Shown: one piece after another, positions 16,603 through 23,660 of the stretch
How positions within the stretch are numbered: the stretch's first letter is position 1
Layout of the letters: each line of letters begins with the position of its first letter
Assembly (NCBI GenBank): GCA_900768135.1
Contig: CAAGBT010000098.1
Coordinates: 1-48,154, forward strand
DNA: 48,154 bases
Direction: 5' to 3'
Source: an uncultured Oscillospiraceae bacterium
Lineage (GTDB): Bacteria > Bacillota > Clostridia > Oscillospirales > Oscillospiraceae
The notes under the pieces: model-generated
What the model saw: the letters and a program-made list of their open reading frames with translations, nothing else
Told to the model about the DNA's origin: nothing
Database searches by the model: none
Made by a program: the position numbers and the translations under genes

Positions 16603-16631
16603 TTGAATTTTCTTTATATGCATTGTATAAT
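16603..16631 (+). promoter_or_regulatory. Sigma-A promoter of the lysR gene
   Basis: TTGAAT (16603-16608) and a perfect TATAAT (16626-16631) are 17 bp apart. The -10 overlaps the TATA-N7-TATA palindrome, so the regulator would compete with RNA polymerase. That is the usual arrangement for LysR-type autorepression. Confidence 0.65.
16614..16630. promoter_or_regulatory. LysR-type operator candidate in the argC-lysR intergenic region
   Basis: TTATATGCATTGTATAA is a TTATA-N7-TATAA inverted repeat that contains the LysR consensus T-N11-A (TATA-N7-TATA, 16615-16629). It is 85 bp from both the argC and the lysR start codons. A partial direct repeat GCATTGAAT/GCATTGTAT (16600-16608 and 16620-16628) is spaced by 20 bp, which would place a second half-site on the same DNA face. 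Confidence 0.55.
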
Positions 16632-16650
16632 CTGCACATAGTTTTGGAAA
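16623..16650 (-). promoter_or_regulatory. Candidate promoter of the argCJBD operon
   Basis: On the minus strand TTTCCA (16645-16650) and TACAAT (16623-16628) are spaced by 16 bp. The -35 is weak, as in activator-dependent promoters, and the -10 overlaps the palindrome and the opposite-strand lysR -10. No ArgR-type ARG box (paired TGAAT-like and ATTCA-like arms) was recognised, although single TTGAATTTTC-like stretches occur. Confidence 0.4.
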
Positions 16651-16715
16651 GCGAATATATTTTTATCTCAACATTCCAAAATGGAATTCTACGACTGTGA
16701 TTGAGAGGTCGCATT

Positions 16716-17609
16716 ATGAGCATCCGCAAATACATTGCCTATCTGCGTACCGTGGAAACCGGCAGCATCACACAGGCCGCGAACGAGCTGGGCTATACGC
16801 AGTCCGCCGTAAGCAAAATGATCTCCGATCTGGAGCAGGACTGGCAGGTCAAGCTTCTCACGCGCAACCATTCCGGCATTGAGATCTCGTCTGACGGCAT
16901 GGTGCTGCTGCCCACGATCCGCGAGATTGTTAAGGATTACGAGGATCTGAACTTTGCCGTGTCCGAGCTGCACGGCGTGCAGTCCGGCACGCTGCGTCTC
17001 GGCTGCTTCACGAGCCTTGCCATCAGCCTGCTGCCGGAGATCCTGAAGGATTTCCACCAGCGCTACCCCAACATTCAGATCCAGCTGCTCACGGGCGAAT
17101 ACTACGAGATCTCCGAATGGCTGCGCCGCGGCGCGATCGACTGCGGCTTTCTCGCCATGCCCGCCTCAAATGATTTTGAGACCACGTCCATCCTGCACGA
17201 CACCATGGTCGCCATCCTGCCGACGGAGCATCCGATGGCAGGCGCGTCCGTCTTCCCGCTCGAACAGCTGCCGCACGAAAACTTTGTGCGCCTGATGGAG
17301 ATCCAGGACTACGAGTTCAACCGCCTGCTCGACCAGTACAATATCCATCCCGAGATCACCTACGATGTGACAAGCGACTTCGCTCTGCTGTCGATGGTGG
17401 AAGCGGGGCTGGGCGTGAGCATCGTCCACAGCCTTCTGCTGCAGCCCGAGCGCTACCATGTGGCCGCGCTGCCGCTGGACGTGCAGCAGTCGCGCGAGAT
17501 CGGCATCGCCGTGAAAAAGGGCTTCCTGCCGTCCACCATCACGCAGCTGTTTCTGCAGCACGTCATCGACTATACCCGCGGCATCGAGGAAGTGACGATC
17601 CGCCGCTGA
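16716..17609 (+). CDS. LysR-family transcriptional regulator, divergent from argC
   Basis: Encodes 297 aa. The ATG at 16716 is 7 nt after GAGAGG; a TTG at 16701 is a weaker option. The winged HTH occupies residues 1-60, with TGSITQAANELGYTQSAVSKM as the recognition region. The effector-binding domain begins GTLRLGCFTSLAISLLPEIL. It is a full-length LTTR without obvious defects. Its divergence from argC and the shared operator suggest that it controls arginine synthesis, which in Firmicutes is more often done by ArgR. The effector cannot be read from the sequence. Confidence 0.9.
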   Translation: MSIRKYIAYLRTVETGSITQAANELGYTQSAVSKMISDLEQDWQVKLLTRNHSGIEISSDGMVLLPTIREIVKDYEDLNFAVSELHGVQSGTLRLGCFTSLAISLLPEILKDFHQRYPNIQIQLLTGEYYEISEWLRRGAIDCGFLAMPASNDFETTSILHDTMVAILPTEHPMAGASVFPLEQLPHENFVRLMEIQDYEFNRLLDQYNIHPEITYDVTSDFALLSMVEAGLGVSIVHSLLLQPERYHVAALPLDVQQSREIGIAVKKGFLPSTITQLFLQHVIDYTRGIEEVTIRR

Positions 17610-17648
17610 ATTCCTCTGCGCAGAAACACAAGTCCGTTTTCCACGGAT

Positions 17649-17665
17649 TCCAACCGCAGGTTGGA
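17649..17665 (+). terminator. Weak hairpin after lysR
   Basis: A 7-bp stem, TCCAACC (17649-17655) with GGTTGGA (17659-17665), is followed by an AT-rich stretch without a true T-run. It may be a weak terminator of lysR. Confidence 0.3.
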
Positions 17666-17695
17666 CGCAAATTACTTATTTCAACCACCGCGCCA

Positions 17696-17725
17696 TTGTC
17701 AAAGCCCTCCCCCGCCCCCTATACC
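17696..17725 (+). promoter_or_regulatory. Candidate relict promoter of the broken regulator gene
   Basis: TTGTCA (17696-17701) and TATACC (17720-17725) have an 18-bp spacer and lie upstream of the HTH remnant. Two ATACCGG copies (17721-17727 and 17732-17738) overlap the -10 with an 11-bp period and could be an old operator. Activity is unknown. Confidence 0.35.
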
Positions 17726-17792
17726 GGACCCATACCGGTGATTCAAAAGCCGCGGCTGCAGCACGGGGCAAGGGCGGATCTTCCATCATGAC

Positions 17793-18054
17793 AAACCGCA
17801 CAGCCGCAATGCGGCGCTGGGCGTGAGCAATCAGGCCGTCTCCAAATGGGAGGGCGACGTATGCTGCCCTGATATCCAGCTGCTGCCGCCGCTGTGCGGC
17901 ACGCTGGGCATAACGCTCGACGTGCTCTTTGGCCGCGAGAAAAAGCGGAGGCCGCGCCCGCAAACGGCCAGGTGCTGCCTGTCGCCGCGGAGCTGCCGTG
18001 GGCGGCGATATCACCGCCGACAGCGTGCGCTGCAAAAGCGCGCGCAATATCTGA
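17793..18054 (+). pseudogene. Remnant of an XRE-type HTH regulator with a polymer-forming (bactofilin-like) tail
   Basis: Frame 0 from about 17799 reads NAALGVSNQAVSKWE, CCPDIQLLPPLCGTLGIT and LDVLFGREKK, which is the second half of an XRE HTH plus the usual LFGRE end. The first helices and start codon are missing. Past 17940 the sense moves to frame 2 (QVLPVAAELPW), then to frame 1, reading VGGDITADSVRCKSARNI and a stop at 18052-18054. That matches the final GGDITA-type repeat of a family in which an XRE domain is followed by repeated GGDVTAGDSVRC units. The gene therefore lost its 5' end and most of the middle and is frameshifted at least twice. A frame-0 ORF from 17823 runs on to 18215 but is meaningless after the shift. 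Confidence 0.7.
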
Positions 18055-18064
18055 ATCAGGCGGC

Positions 18065-18097
18065 AAAAGCGCGGCGTCCTTCGAACGCCGCGCTTTT
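18065..18097 (+). terminator. Rho-independent terminator of the broken regulator gene
   Basis: A perfect 13-bp stem, AAAAGCGCGGCGT (18065-18077) with ACGCCGCGCTTTT (18085-18097) followed by two more Ts, lies 10 nt after the stop of the remnant. Its position supports the stop at 18054 as the original gene end. Confidence 0.85.
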
Positions 18098-18101
18098 TTC
18101 C

Positions 18102-18130
18102 TTGTCAAGCGGCGGGAACTGTGCTACTAT
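18102..18130 (+). promoter_or_regulatory. Sigma-A promoter of the DivIVA-like gene
   Basis: TTGTCA (18102-18107) and TACTAT (18125-18130) have a 17-bp spacer. TGC immediately before the -10 gives an extended -10 (TGn). The predicted start is about 25 nt before the ATG at 18161. Confidence 0.65.
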
Positions 18131-18160
18131 GGTCTACAATAGAAAAAAGGTGGGATCCGC

Positions 18161-18976
18161 ATGGAGAATACGTTCAAGGGATCCGTCTTCGGCGGTTTCA
18201 ACCGCGACGACGTGATCCGTTACATTGAAAAAACCTCGCTTGAAACCAAGCAGCAGATCGAGCAGCTGGAGCAGGAGAACAACGGGCTGTGCCGCGAAAG
18301 CGCTTCGCTGCGCGATGAGCTTGCCGCCGCGCAGAGCGCGCGCGAGCAGCTGGCCGGCTCTTACAGCGCAGCGCTTGAGATGCAGGTCTCGCTGAAGAAG
18401 GAGCTTGCCGCCGCGCAGGAGGCGCTTGCCGCGCTGCGCACGCAGCACGAAGCGTCCGCAAAGGAGCTGGATGATCTGCGCGCGCGTTCCAGCCGGGAGC
18501 TTGGCGAATTGAAGGAACGCGCCGAGCGTGAGCTGCGCGAAGCGCACGAGCAGTCGGCGCAGCAGCTGGACGCTGCAAAGGCGGACTGCGCGCGCCGCCT
18601 TGCCGAGCAGCAGCGCCAGAGCGATCAGGCGCTTGCCGAGGCGCACGCTGCGCGCTGCCAGCTGGAGGACGAGCTTTCGGCGCTCCGTCCGCAGGCGGAG
18701 GAGTTCGCGCGCGTCAAGGCGCACATTGCCGATATCGAGCTTTCTGCGCGCGAGCGCGCTGATGCGCTCGACACCGCCACACGCGCGCGCTTGCAGGAGC
18801 TGATCGACGCCTGCACAAAGCAGTGCGAGCTGGTCATTTCCACGCTCGGCACCACCTGCGCTAACGTTTCAAGCGAGCTGCGGCGCACGGACGCGATGGT
18901 CTCGCAGCTGCCCGCCGCGTTCAACACGCTGCGCACCGACCTGAAGGAGCTGCAAAAGCTCGAAAACGAGCAGTAA
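18161..18976 (+). CDS. DivIVA-like coiled-coil protein
   Basis: Encodes 271 aa. The N-terminus FKGSVFGGFNRDDVIRYIE resembles the short DivIVA/GpsB membrane-targeting head. Residues from about 25 to 215 form a long heptad-rich coiled coil made almost wholly of Ala, Glu, Gln, Arg and Leu. A shorter C-terminal segment (LQELIDACTKQCELVISTL) follows. Proteins of this type sit at curved membrane or the division septum and recruit cell-wall enzymes. The exact role is not shown. The gene is alone between two terminators with its own good promoter, and there is no signal peptide or TM helix. Confidence 0.7.
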   Translation: MENTFKGSVFGGFNRDDVIRYIEKTSLETKQQIEQLEQENNGLCRESASLRDELAAAQSAREQLAGSYSAALEMQVSLKKELAAAQEALAALRTQHEASAKELDDLRARSSRELGELKERAERELREAHEQSAQQLDAAKADCARRLAEQQRQSDQALAEAHAARCQLEDELSALRPQAEEFARVKAHIADIELSARERADALDTATRARLQELIDACTKQCELVISTLGTTCANVSSELRRTDAMVSQLPAAFNTLRTDLKELQKLENEQ

Positions 18977-18981
18977 GCGAC

Positions 18982-19018
18982 AAAAAGACTGCGTTCCCGG
19001 CGGGAACGCAGTCTTTTT
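18982..19018. terminator. Bidirectional rho-independent terminator
   Basis: A perfect 17-bp stem, AAAAAGACTGCGTTCCC (18982-18998) with its complement (19002-19018) and a 3-nt loop, lies exactly between the convergent DivIVA-like and DUF2812 genes. It carries A and T runs on both sides. Confidence 0.93.
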
Positions 19019-19020
19019 CG

Positions 19021-20265
19021 TCATTTTTCGCTGTACTGCTCAAAGATCTCCGCAAATGTATCCAGATGGTCAAGCAGGCTCTCCGGCGCCTCCGCGCGGT
19101 AAAAGAGTACCTCTCCCCCGCGCCGCAGGAGCAGGAACTGCGGTTCCCAGCCCTTTGCCGGCATCCCCTTTTCATAGTAAAGTCTGCCCGAATTGGGCGC
19201 TTCCTTAAAGTAATACGCCTCGTCAAAGCCCTCCAGCGCGAGCGGCCGGGCAAACTGCTCCGTCATGAAGTAGTCGCGCAGCTCATGCGTCAAGGGCCTC
19301 GCCAACGCGGAGATGCGCGGCGCGCAGAAGTCAAGCTCTGTGCTGTACTGCTCCCAGTCGTTGACTCTTGCCGCATACGGCGTTTCGCCAACGGAGTACA
19401 CATGCCCGCCGAGCGGGGTGGAAAGCTCCCGCACTCCGTACCAGTCCGACTTTCTCCGTCCGCCGAGCGCTTCTGCGCTGAGATACGGCAGCGGCGGCTC
19501 GTCATAGCAGTCGCCGGAGGCCGTATTGTCCGCTCGCCAGAAAATCAGCGCAAGCGCCAATACGCCAACGATGACCGTAAGTGCGCGGTTCGCTTTCGCC
19601 CAGCGGTTGCGCGGCATCTTCTCCACGCGCTCGCACGCCTCCATCGCGCGCTTGAGCGTCCACATCTCATTTCTCTCTTTTGCCTCGCTCAGAATGCCAA
19701 GGATACTGCCTAAGATTATGGACGCAAACTGAATGACATCGCTCTTTCCCGTCGTAAGCAGCGACAGCACCGGGAGATGCAGCGCGTGGAAAAGGAACCA
19801 AACAAGCCAGACGTCCACCGCCAGATAGATCGCCGGCAGGAAATAGCTGCGGCGCAGCTTTTTGCACAGCGTGCGGTAGCCGTAAAAATCCGTGCAGGCC
19901 TTGGGTGTGGGAACGTGTGCGGTCCTTTCGCCGCGCCAGATGTAGAAAATGCCGTCCTTCGTCCGGCAGACATACTCCCAGCCCAGGCGGGCGCGCTTTT
20001 CGCGCAGGGTTTCGTCGGGGTCGCCATCGTCTGCGGCAGGCTCCAGATGATAGCGGCAGTCACGCGGCTCGCCGATCGCAAAATCGTCTCCGCGCAGGAG
20101 CAGCTCGCCCTTCGCCGCGCGTTCAGCAAGCCATTGCTCAATGCCGCGTGGATCGTAAGCGCTGGGCGCAAAGCGAATGCTCTTCGTCTCTGGCTCGCCG
20201 GTTTTGGGCGATGCGGTCTCGCCGCTCTCCGGAAGCCCGGTCGTCTCGCGCAGGTTTTCGTCCAT
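19021..20265 (-). CDS. DUF2812 domain membrane protein
   Basis: Encodes 414 aa. The N-terminal half matches the DUF2812 pattern: FAPSAYDPRGIEQWLAERAA, a loop with CRYHLEP, then GWEYVCRTKDGIFYIW. Three hydrophobic segments follow (FLPAIYLAVDVWLVWFLFHA; VIQFASIILGSILGI; LTVIVGVLALALIFW). A C-terminal domain of about 150 residues then ends LLDHLDTFAEIFEQYSEK. DUF2812 proteins are often paired with PadR regulators in Firmicutes, but none is adjacent here. The function is unknown. The gene has its own promoter and is separated from dpaB by a terminator. Confidence 0.75.
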   Translation of the reverse strand: MDENLRETTGLPESGETASPKTGEPETKSIRFAPSAYDPRGIEQWLAERAAKGELLLRGDDFAIGEPRDCRYHLEPAADDGDPDETLREKRARLGWEYVCRTKDGIFYIWRGERTAHVPTPKACTDFYGYRTLCKKLRRSYFLPAIYLAVDVWLVWFLFHALHLPVLSLLTTGKSDVIQFASIILGSILGILSEAKERNEMWTLKRAMEACERVEKMPRNRWAKANRALTVIVGVLALALIFWRADNTASGDCYDEPPLPYLSAEALGGRRKSDWYGVRELSTPLGGHVYSVGETPYAARVNDWEQYSTELDFCAPRISALARPLTHELRDYFMTEQFARPLALEGFDEAYYFKEAPNSGRLYYEKGMPAKGWEPQFLLLRRGGEVLFYRAEAPESLLDHLDTFAEIFEQYSEK

Positions 20266-20297
20266 TCGCGTTCTCTCCCTTTCTTCTCTCTATGCAG

Positions 20298-20326
20298 AGT
20301 ATAGGGGAAGGCCGGACTTTTTGCAA
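20298..20326 (-). promoter_or_regulatory. Sigma-A promoter of the DUF2812 gene
   Basis: On the minus strand TTGCAA (20321-20326) and TATACT (20298-20303) are 17 bp apart. The leader is about 25 nt and includes the GGGAG ribosome-binding site. Confidence 0.55.
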
Positions 20327-20379
20327 GCAAGTTCAGCAAGCATCCGCAAAAACGGCGCGCAAGTTTATTGTTACGCCGC

Positions 20380-20408
20380 AAAAAAGGCAGGAAGTTCCTG
20401 CCTTTTTT
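20380..20408 (-). terminator. Rho-independent terminator of dpaAB
   Basis: The stem AAAAAAGGCAGG (20380-20391) with CCTGCCTTTTTT (20397-20408) is followed on the minus strand by a T-run. It ends the dpaAB transcript 5 nt after the dpaB stop. Confidence 0.88.
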
Positions 20409-20412
20409 CGCT

Positions 20413-20973
20413 TCACAGCAGAATTGGCTGAAGCTGTCTGCCCGCCAGCGCAGCCTCCGCCGCCGGCAGGATCAGCCGAAAATCCGCAATGAGCGAGGTA
20501 GGCTTCGTCTCGGCGTTGTCCTGCCCGAAGGGGACAAAATAATAGTTCTTCCGGTTCAGAAGCGCGGCAATATTCGGCGCGCTGGCAGACAGCCCATCGT
20601 TCGTGGCAATGGCCAGCACCACGGGCTTTCCGTTGCGCAGATGTCCCTTTGCCGCCATCGTCACCGGTCCATCGGTGATGCCGTGCGCCAGCTTTGCAAG
20701 GGTGTTTCCCGTGCAGGGCGCAATGACCAGCACCTCCATCGCGCCCTGCGGGCCGAGCGGCTCCGCCTCCACGATATCGCGCACGGCTCTTCTGCCTGCA
20801 AGCGCCTCCACGCGCGCGGTAAAATCCTCCGCCGTGCCGAAGCGCGTGGAATATCCCGCCGCGTTTTCCGACAGGATCGGAACGACTTCGTGTTCCTGCG
20901 CGATCTCCTCGTAAAGCTTCAGCAGCTCGGGGTGGTTGCAGAACGAGCCGCAAAACGCAAATCCGATCTTCAT
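20413..20973 (-). CDS. dpaB: Dipicolinate synthase subunit B
   Basis: Encodes 186 aa (SpoVFB). It has a flavoprotein-like fold with MKIGFAFCGSFCNHPELL at the N-terminus, VIAPCTGNTLAKLAHGITDG in the middle and FVPFGQDNAETKPTSLIADF near the end, all family hallmarks. With DpaA it makes dipicolinic acid from a lysine-pathway intermediate in the mother cell; dipicolinate with calcium fills the spore core. Its ATG overlaps the dpaA stop by 4 bp. It marks the organism as a spore-former. Confidence 0.94.
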   Translation of the reverse strand: MKIGFAFCGSFCNHPELLKLYEEIAQEHEVVPILSENAAGYSTRFGTAEDFTARVEALAGRRAVRDIVEAEPLGPQGAMEVLVIAPCTGNTLAKLAHGITDGPVTMAAKGHLRNGKPVVLAIATNDGLSASAPNIAALLNRKNYYFVPFGQDNAETKPTSLIADFRLILPAAEAALAGRQLQPILL

Positions 20974-21797
20974 ACGTCCTCCTCCAGAAATTTACATAAA
21001 GTCTTTTTCATCGCCAGCGCCGCCGTTTCCGGCGCAACACGCCCGGGCAGCCCGCCCGCGCGGACATAGTTCAGCCGCAGCTTTTCTACCGCCGCCATAT
21101 CAAAGCCGCTGCATCCTGCCAGCTCGATGAGCAGCGCATCCTGCGGCAGCTGCGCAAGCAGCGCTTCGCCCATCACCTCATGCGGCACGCTGTTGAACAC
21201 GATGCGGAATGCCTCCAGCGCGCCGGAAAGGCGGTTGATGTGCAGCGGCGTATAGCCAAAGGCGTCGATCCACGCAAGGTCGGAAAGCTTGCGCGCGCTG
21301 ACCGTGACCTTTGCGCCCAGTGCGTACAGATCATGCGCAAGAAGCTTCCCGATCCTACCAAACCCCAGCACAAGGCATTGCGTGCCGTGCAGCGTAACGC
21401 TCGTATGCTTCATCGCCGTTTCGATCGCGCCCTCCGCCGTGGGGATGGCGTTGCGCACGCTCAGCTCCTCGCGGGCAAAATAATCCGTCAGCGCCAGCCC
21501 CAGCGAACGGGCGAGCGCCGCAGTCTGCGCAGACACATTTCCCGCGAAGATGCGCTGCTGCGGCCGCAGGGCGCGCAGCAGCGCGTCTGTCTGCACGTCC
21601 GTGCCGCTGATACATCCGTTCTTTTCCATCGGCAGCGGCAGCACAATGACCTCCGCCTTCAGCGCGTCGCACAGCGCGCGTTCCTCCGGCGCACCCTCGA
21701 GTGCCCACGAGCAGACGGCGCAGCCGTCCGCCGCCATCATCTGTGCGAGCAGCCGCATCCGCGTATCGCCGCCCAGAAATGCTATCGTTCGATCCAT
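20970..21797 (-). CDS. dpaA: Dipicolinate synthase subunit A
   Basis: Encodes 275 aa (SpoVFA) from the ATG at 21797, which follows GGGGGAA; in-frame ATGs farther up give a basic extension not seen in the family. The N-terminal nucleotide-type fold is IAFLGGDTRMRLLAQMM. The central NAD(P)-binding motif is VLGFGRIGKLLAHDLYALG. ELAGCSGFD and GGLPGRVAPETAA near the end are typical. It is the oxidoreductase subunit of the enzyme. No aspartokinase or dapA genes follow, unlike the Bacillus spoVF operon. I could not identify a convincing mother-cell promoter upstream. Confidence 0.94.
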   Translation of the reverse strand: MDRTIAFLGGDTRMRLLAQMMAADGCAVCSWALEGAPEERALCDALKAEVIVLPLPMEKNGCISGTDVQTDALLRALRPQQRIFAGNVSAQTAALARSLGLALTDYFAREELSVRNAIPTAEGAIETAMKHTSVTLHGTQCLVLGFGRIGKLLAHDLYALGAKVTVSARKLSDLAWIDAFGYTPLHINRLSGALEAFRIVFNSVPHEVMGEALLAQLPQDALLIELAGCSGFDMAAVEKLRLNYVRAGGLPGRVAPETAALAMKKTLCKFLEEDV

Positions 21798-21958
21798 CTC
21801 ATTCCCCCTTTTCCATAAAGGGTATGCGCGCATGGCGCGCTTCTTGCCTGCAACCCGCGCAGCTGTACGATGCTCTCGCTCATTCTTGCGCATCTGCTGT
21901 GCGATCTTGCGGCGGTAAACGTATGGCTTTGACGCGCGTCCGGTCCTCAGGTTACAGG

Positions 21959-21997
21959 CAGGAGAGCGCCGCAGGCTATGCCTGCGGCGCTCTCCTG
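21959..21997 (-). terminator. Long hairpin at the end of the pst-pho operon
   Basis: A perfect 18-bp stem (21959-21976 with 21980-21997) has a 3-nt TAT loop and begins 5 nt beyond the phoR stop. The minus-strand transcript continues with a C-rich stretch and no U-run, so termination may be incomplete. On the plus strand it is followed by TTGTTCAGTTTTC. Confidence 0.6.
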
Positions 21998-22001
21998 TTG
22001 T

Positions 22002-23660
22002 TCAGTTTTCTTCCGGCAGCCAGATCCGGATGGTCGTTCCCCTGCCCTCTTCGCTGTGCAGCTCGATCTCGCCGTGATGATACTGCACGGCGTGCTTGAC
22101 GATGGAAAGGCCCAGTCCTGTTCCGCCGCTCGCCTTGGAGTGGCTCTTGTCCACGCGGTAGAAGCGCTCGAAAATACGGTCCTGATACTCCGGCGCAATG
22201 CCGATGCCTGTATCGGCCACAGAGATGAAGGCCCTTCCGCCCTCGCTGCCGACCGTGACCGCAACGCTGCCGCCATCCACGTTATACTTGATCGCATTAT
22301 CGCAAAGATTGCAGACGACCTCATACAGGAGCCGCCGCACGCCGCGCACCTGCGCGCTCCGCCCCGCGACCGTGAGGGTGATGTGCTTTTCCTCCGCAGC
22401 CTTTTGCAGATCGGCCGCCGCCTCGCGCGCAAGCGCAAGCAGCTCGACCTGCTCCATCGGCATCGCATCGCCCTCGTCGAGCTGGGAAAGGCGGATAATA
22501 TCGCCGATGAGCGTGACAAGGCGCTGCGCCTCGGCGCGGATATGCCCCACAAAGCGCGGCGCATCCTCGGGCCGCACCATACCGTTCTCCAGCAGCTCTG
22601 CGCTGCCGATGATGCCCTGAAGCGGAGTTTTCAGCTCATGGGACACATTCGCAGTGAACTCGCGGCGGCTCTGCTCTGCCGTCTCCCGCTCGGTGATGTC
22701 GAACGCAAGCAGCACCGCGCCGGCGGCGCTTCCGTCCGAATCGATCCGGCTCACATCCAGCTGCCACGCTCGCCCCTGGCGCTCCGAGCGCGCTTCCGCG
22801 TGGCCGTGCGCCATGGCGTCTTCAATGGCAAGGCTGATATCCCGGCTGCGGTCGATGGTGAGAAAATCTCTGCCCACGCACGTCTCATCCGCGCCGAACA
22901 GCCTCTGCGCCGCAGGGTTGATGCTCAGCACCATCCCCTTGTCGTCCAGCAGAACAAGCCCCTCGCGCATACAGGCTGTGACCTGTGCAAGCTCGTTTTG
23001 CTGGCGCGTCAGTTCGCGCAGCTGCGTATCGATCTGCCGGTGCTGGCGGTTGATGCGCCCCAGCAGCGGCGAAAGCTCCTCGTAGGCGTCGTTATCCAGC
23101 GGATGCTCCAGATCCAGCTCATTGAGCGGCTGAACAATGCGGCGCGAGATACGCTTTGCCAGCACGCCCGAAAGGATGAGCGCCACGAGCAGGACCACAA
23201 GGATCGGCTGCACCATACCCACGAGCAGCACGCCCGCTGTGGCGCGGCTGACGGAAATACGCAGCACGCTGCCATCGCTCAGCTTTTGCGCGCAGTACAT
23301 CGTTTTTTGCAGGAGCGTGGCGGAATAGCGCGTGCTTTCGCCCATGCCGGTCTGCAGCGCCTGGCGGACTTCTTCGCGGTCGGCGTGATTCTCCAGGCTC
23401 TCCGCGTCCATCACCGTGTCGCAAAGCACCGTGCCGTCGCCCGCGATCCAGGTCAGCCGGTAGTGATCGGAAGACATCTGCGCAAGATACTCCTTGCCGC
23501 TCTCCTCCACGGCGGCGGAGGCCAGCTCCAGTTCATCGCGCAGCTGCTTCTGCTCAACGCCGCCGAAGTATTCGTAAAGGCAGCCCATAATGACGAGCAG
23601 GCTCGCCGCCAGCACCGTTCCCGCCACCAGCAGAATAGAACGAAATATCTTTCCGGTCAT
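22002..23660 (-). CDS. phoR: Phosphate sensor histidine kinase
   Basis: Encodes 552 aa from the ATG overlapping the phoP stop (ATGA). The order is: TM1 about 8-27, an extracytoplasmic loop of about 115 residues, TM2 about 143-167 (LLVGMVQPILVVLLVALIL), a HAMP-like linker, and a PAS domain (MREGLVLLDDKGMVLSINPA). The dimerisation box NVSHELKTPLQG has phosphoacceptor H341. The ATPase has N box CDNAIKYNV, G1 VADTGIGIAPE and F/G2 FERFYRVDKSHSKASGGTGL. PhoR phosphorylates PhoP when phosphate is scarce, under influence of the Pst system and PhoU. It is the last gene of the operon. Confidence 0.93.
   Translation of the reverse strand: MTGKIFRSILLVAGTVLAASLLVIMGCLYEYFGGVEQKQLRDELELASAAVEESGKEYLAQMSSDHYRLTWIAGDGTVLCDTVMDAESLENHADREEVRQALQTGMGESTRYSATLLQKTMYCAQKLSDGSVLRISVSRATAGVLLVGMVQPILVVLLVALILSGVLAKRISRRIVQPLNELDLEHPLDNDAYEELSPLLGRINRQHRQIDTQLRELTRQQNELAQVTACMREGLVLLDDKGMVLSINPAAQRLFGADETCVGRDFLTIDRSRDISLAIEDAMAHGHAEARSERQGRAWQLDVSRIDSDGSAAGAVLLAFDITERETAEQSRREFTANVSHELKTPLQGIIGSAELLENGMVRPEDAPRFVGHIRAEAQRLVTLIGDIIRLSQLDEGDAMPMEQVELLALAREAAADLQKAAEEKHITLTVAGRSAQVRGVRRLLYEVVCNLCDNAIKYNVDGGSVAVTVGSEGGRAFISVADTGIGIAPEYQDRIFERFYRVDKSHSKASGGTGLGLSIVKHAVQYHHGEIELHSEEGRGTTIRIWLPEEN

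Noticed and set aside
17823..18215. 130-codon ORF with HTH-like start taken as an intact small regulator
   Set aside because: Only the first 40 residues match the XRE family. The ORF then leaves the family frame, crosses a terminator and overlaps the DivIVA-like gene. The remainder of the family sequence is found in other frames, so it is a pseudogene.
21798..21920. Sigma-K promoter for dpaA
   Set aside because: Two CATA-type stretches on the minus strand (in GCATACCCTTTA and CCATACGTTTA) miss the final TA of the consensus at the right spacing and lack a suitable -35, so no call is made.
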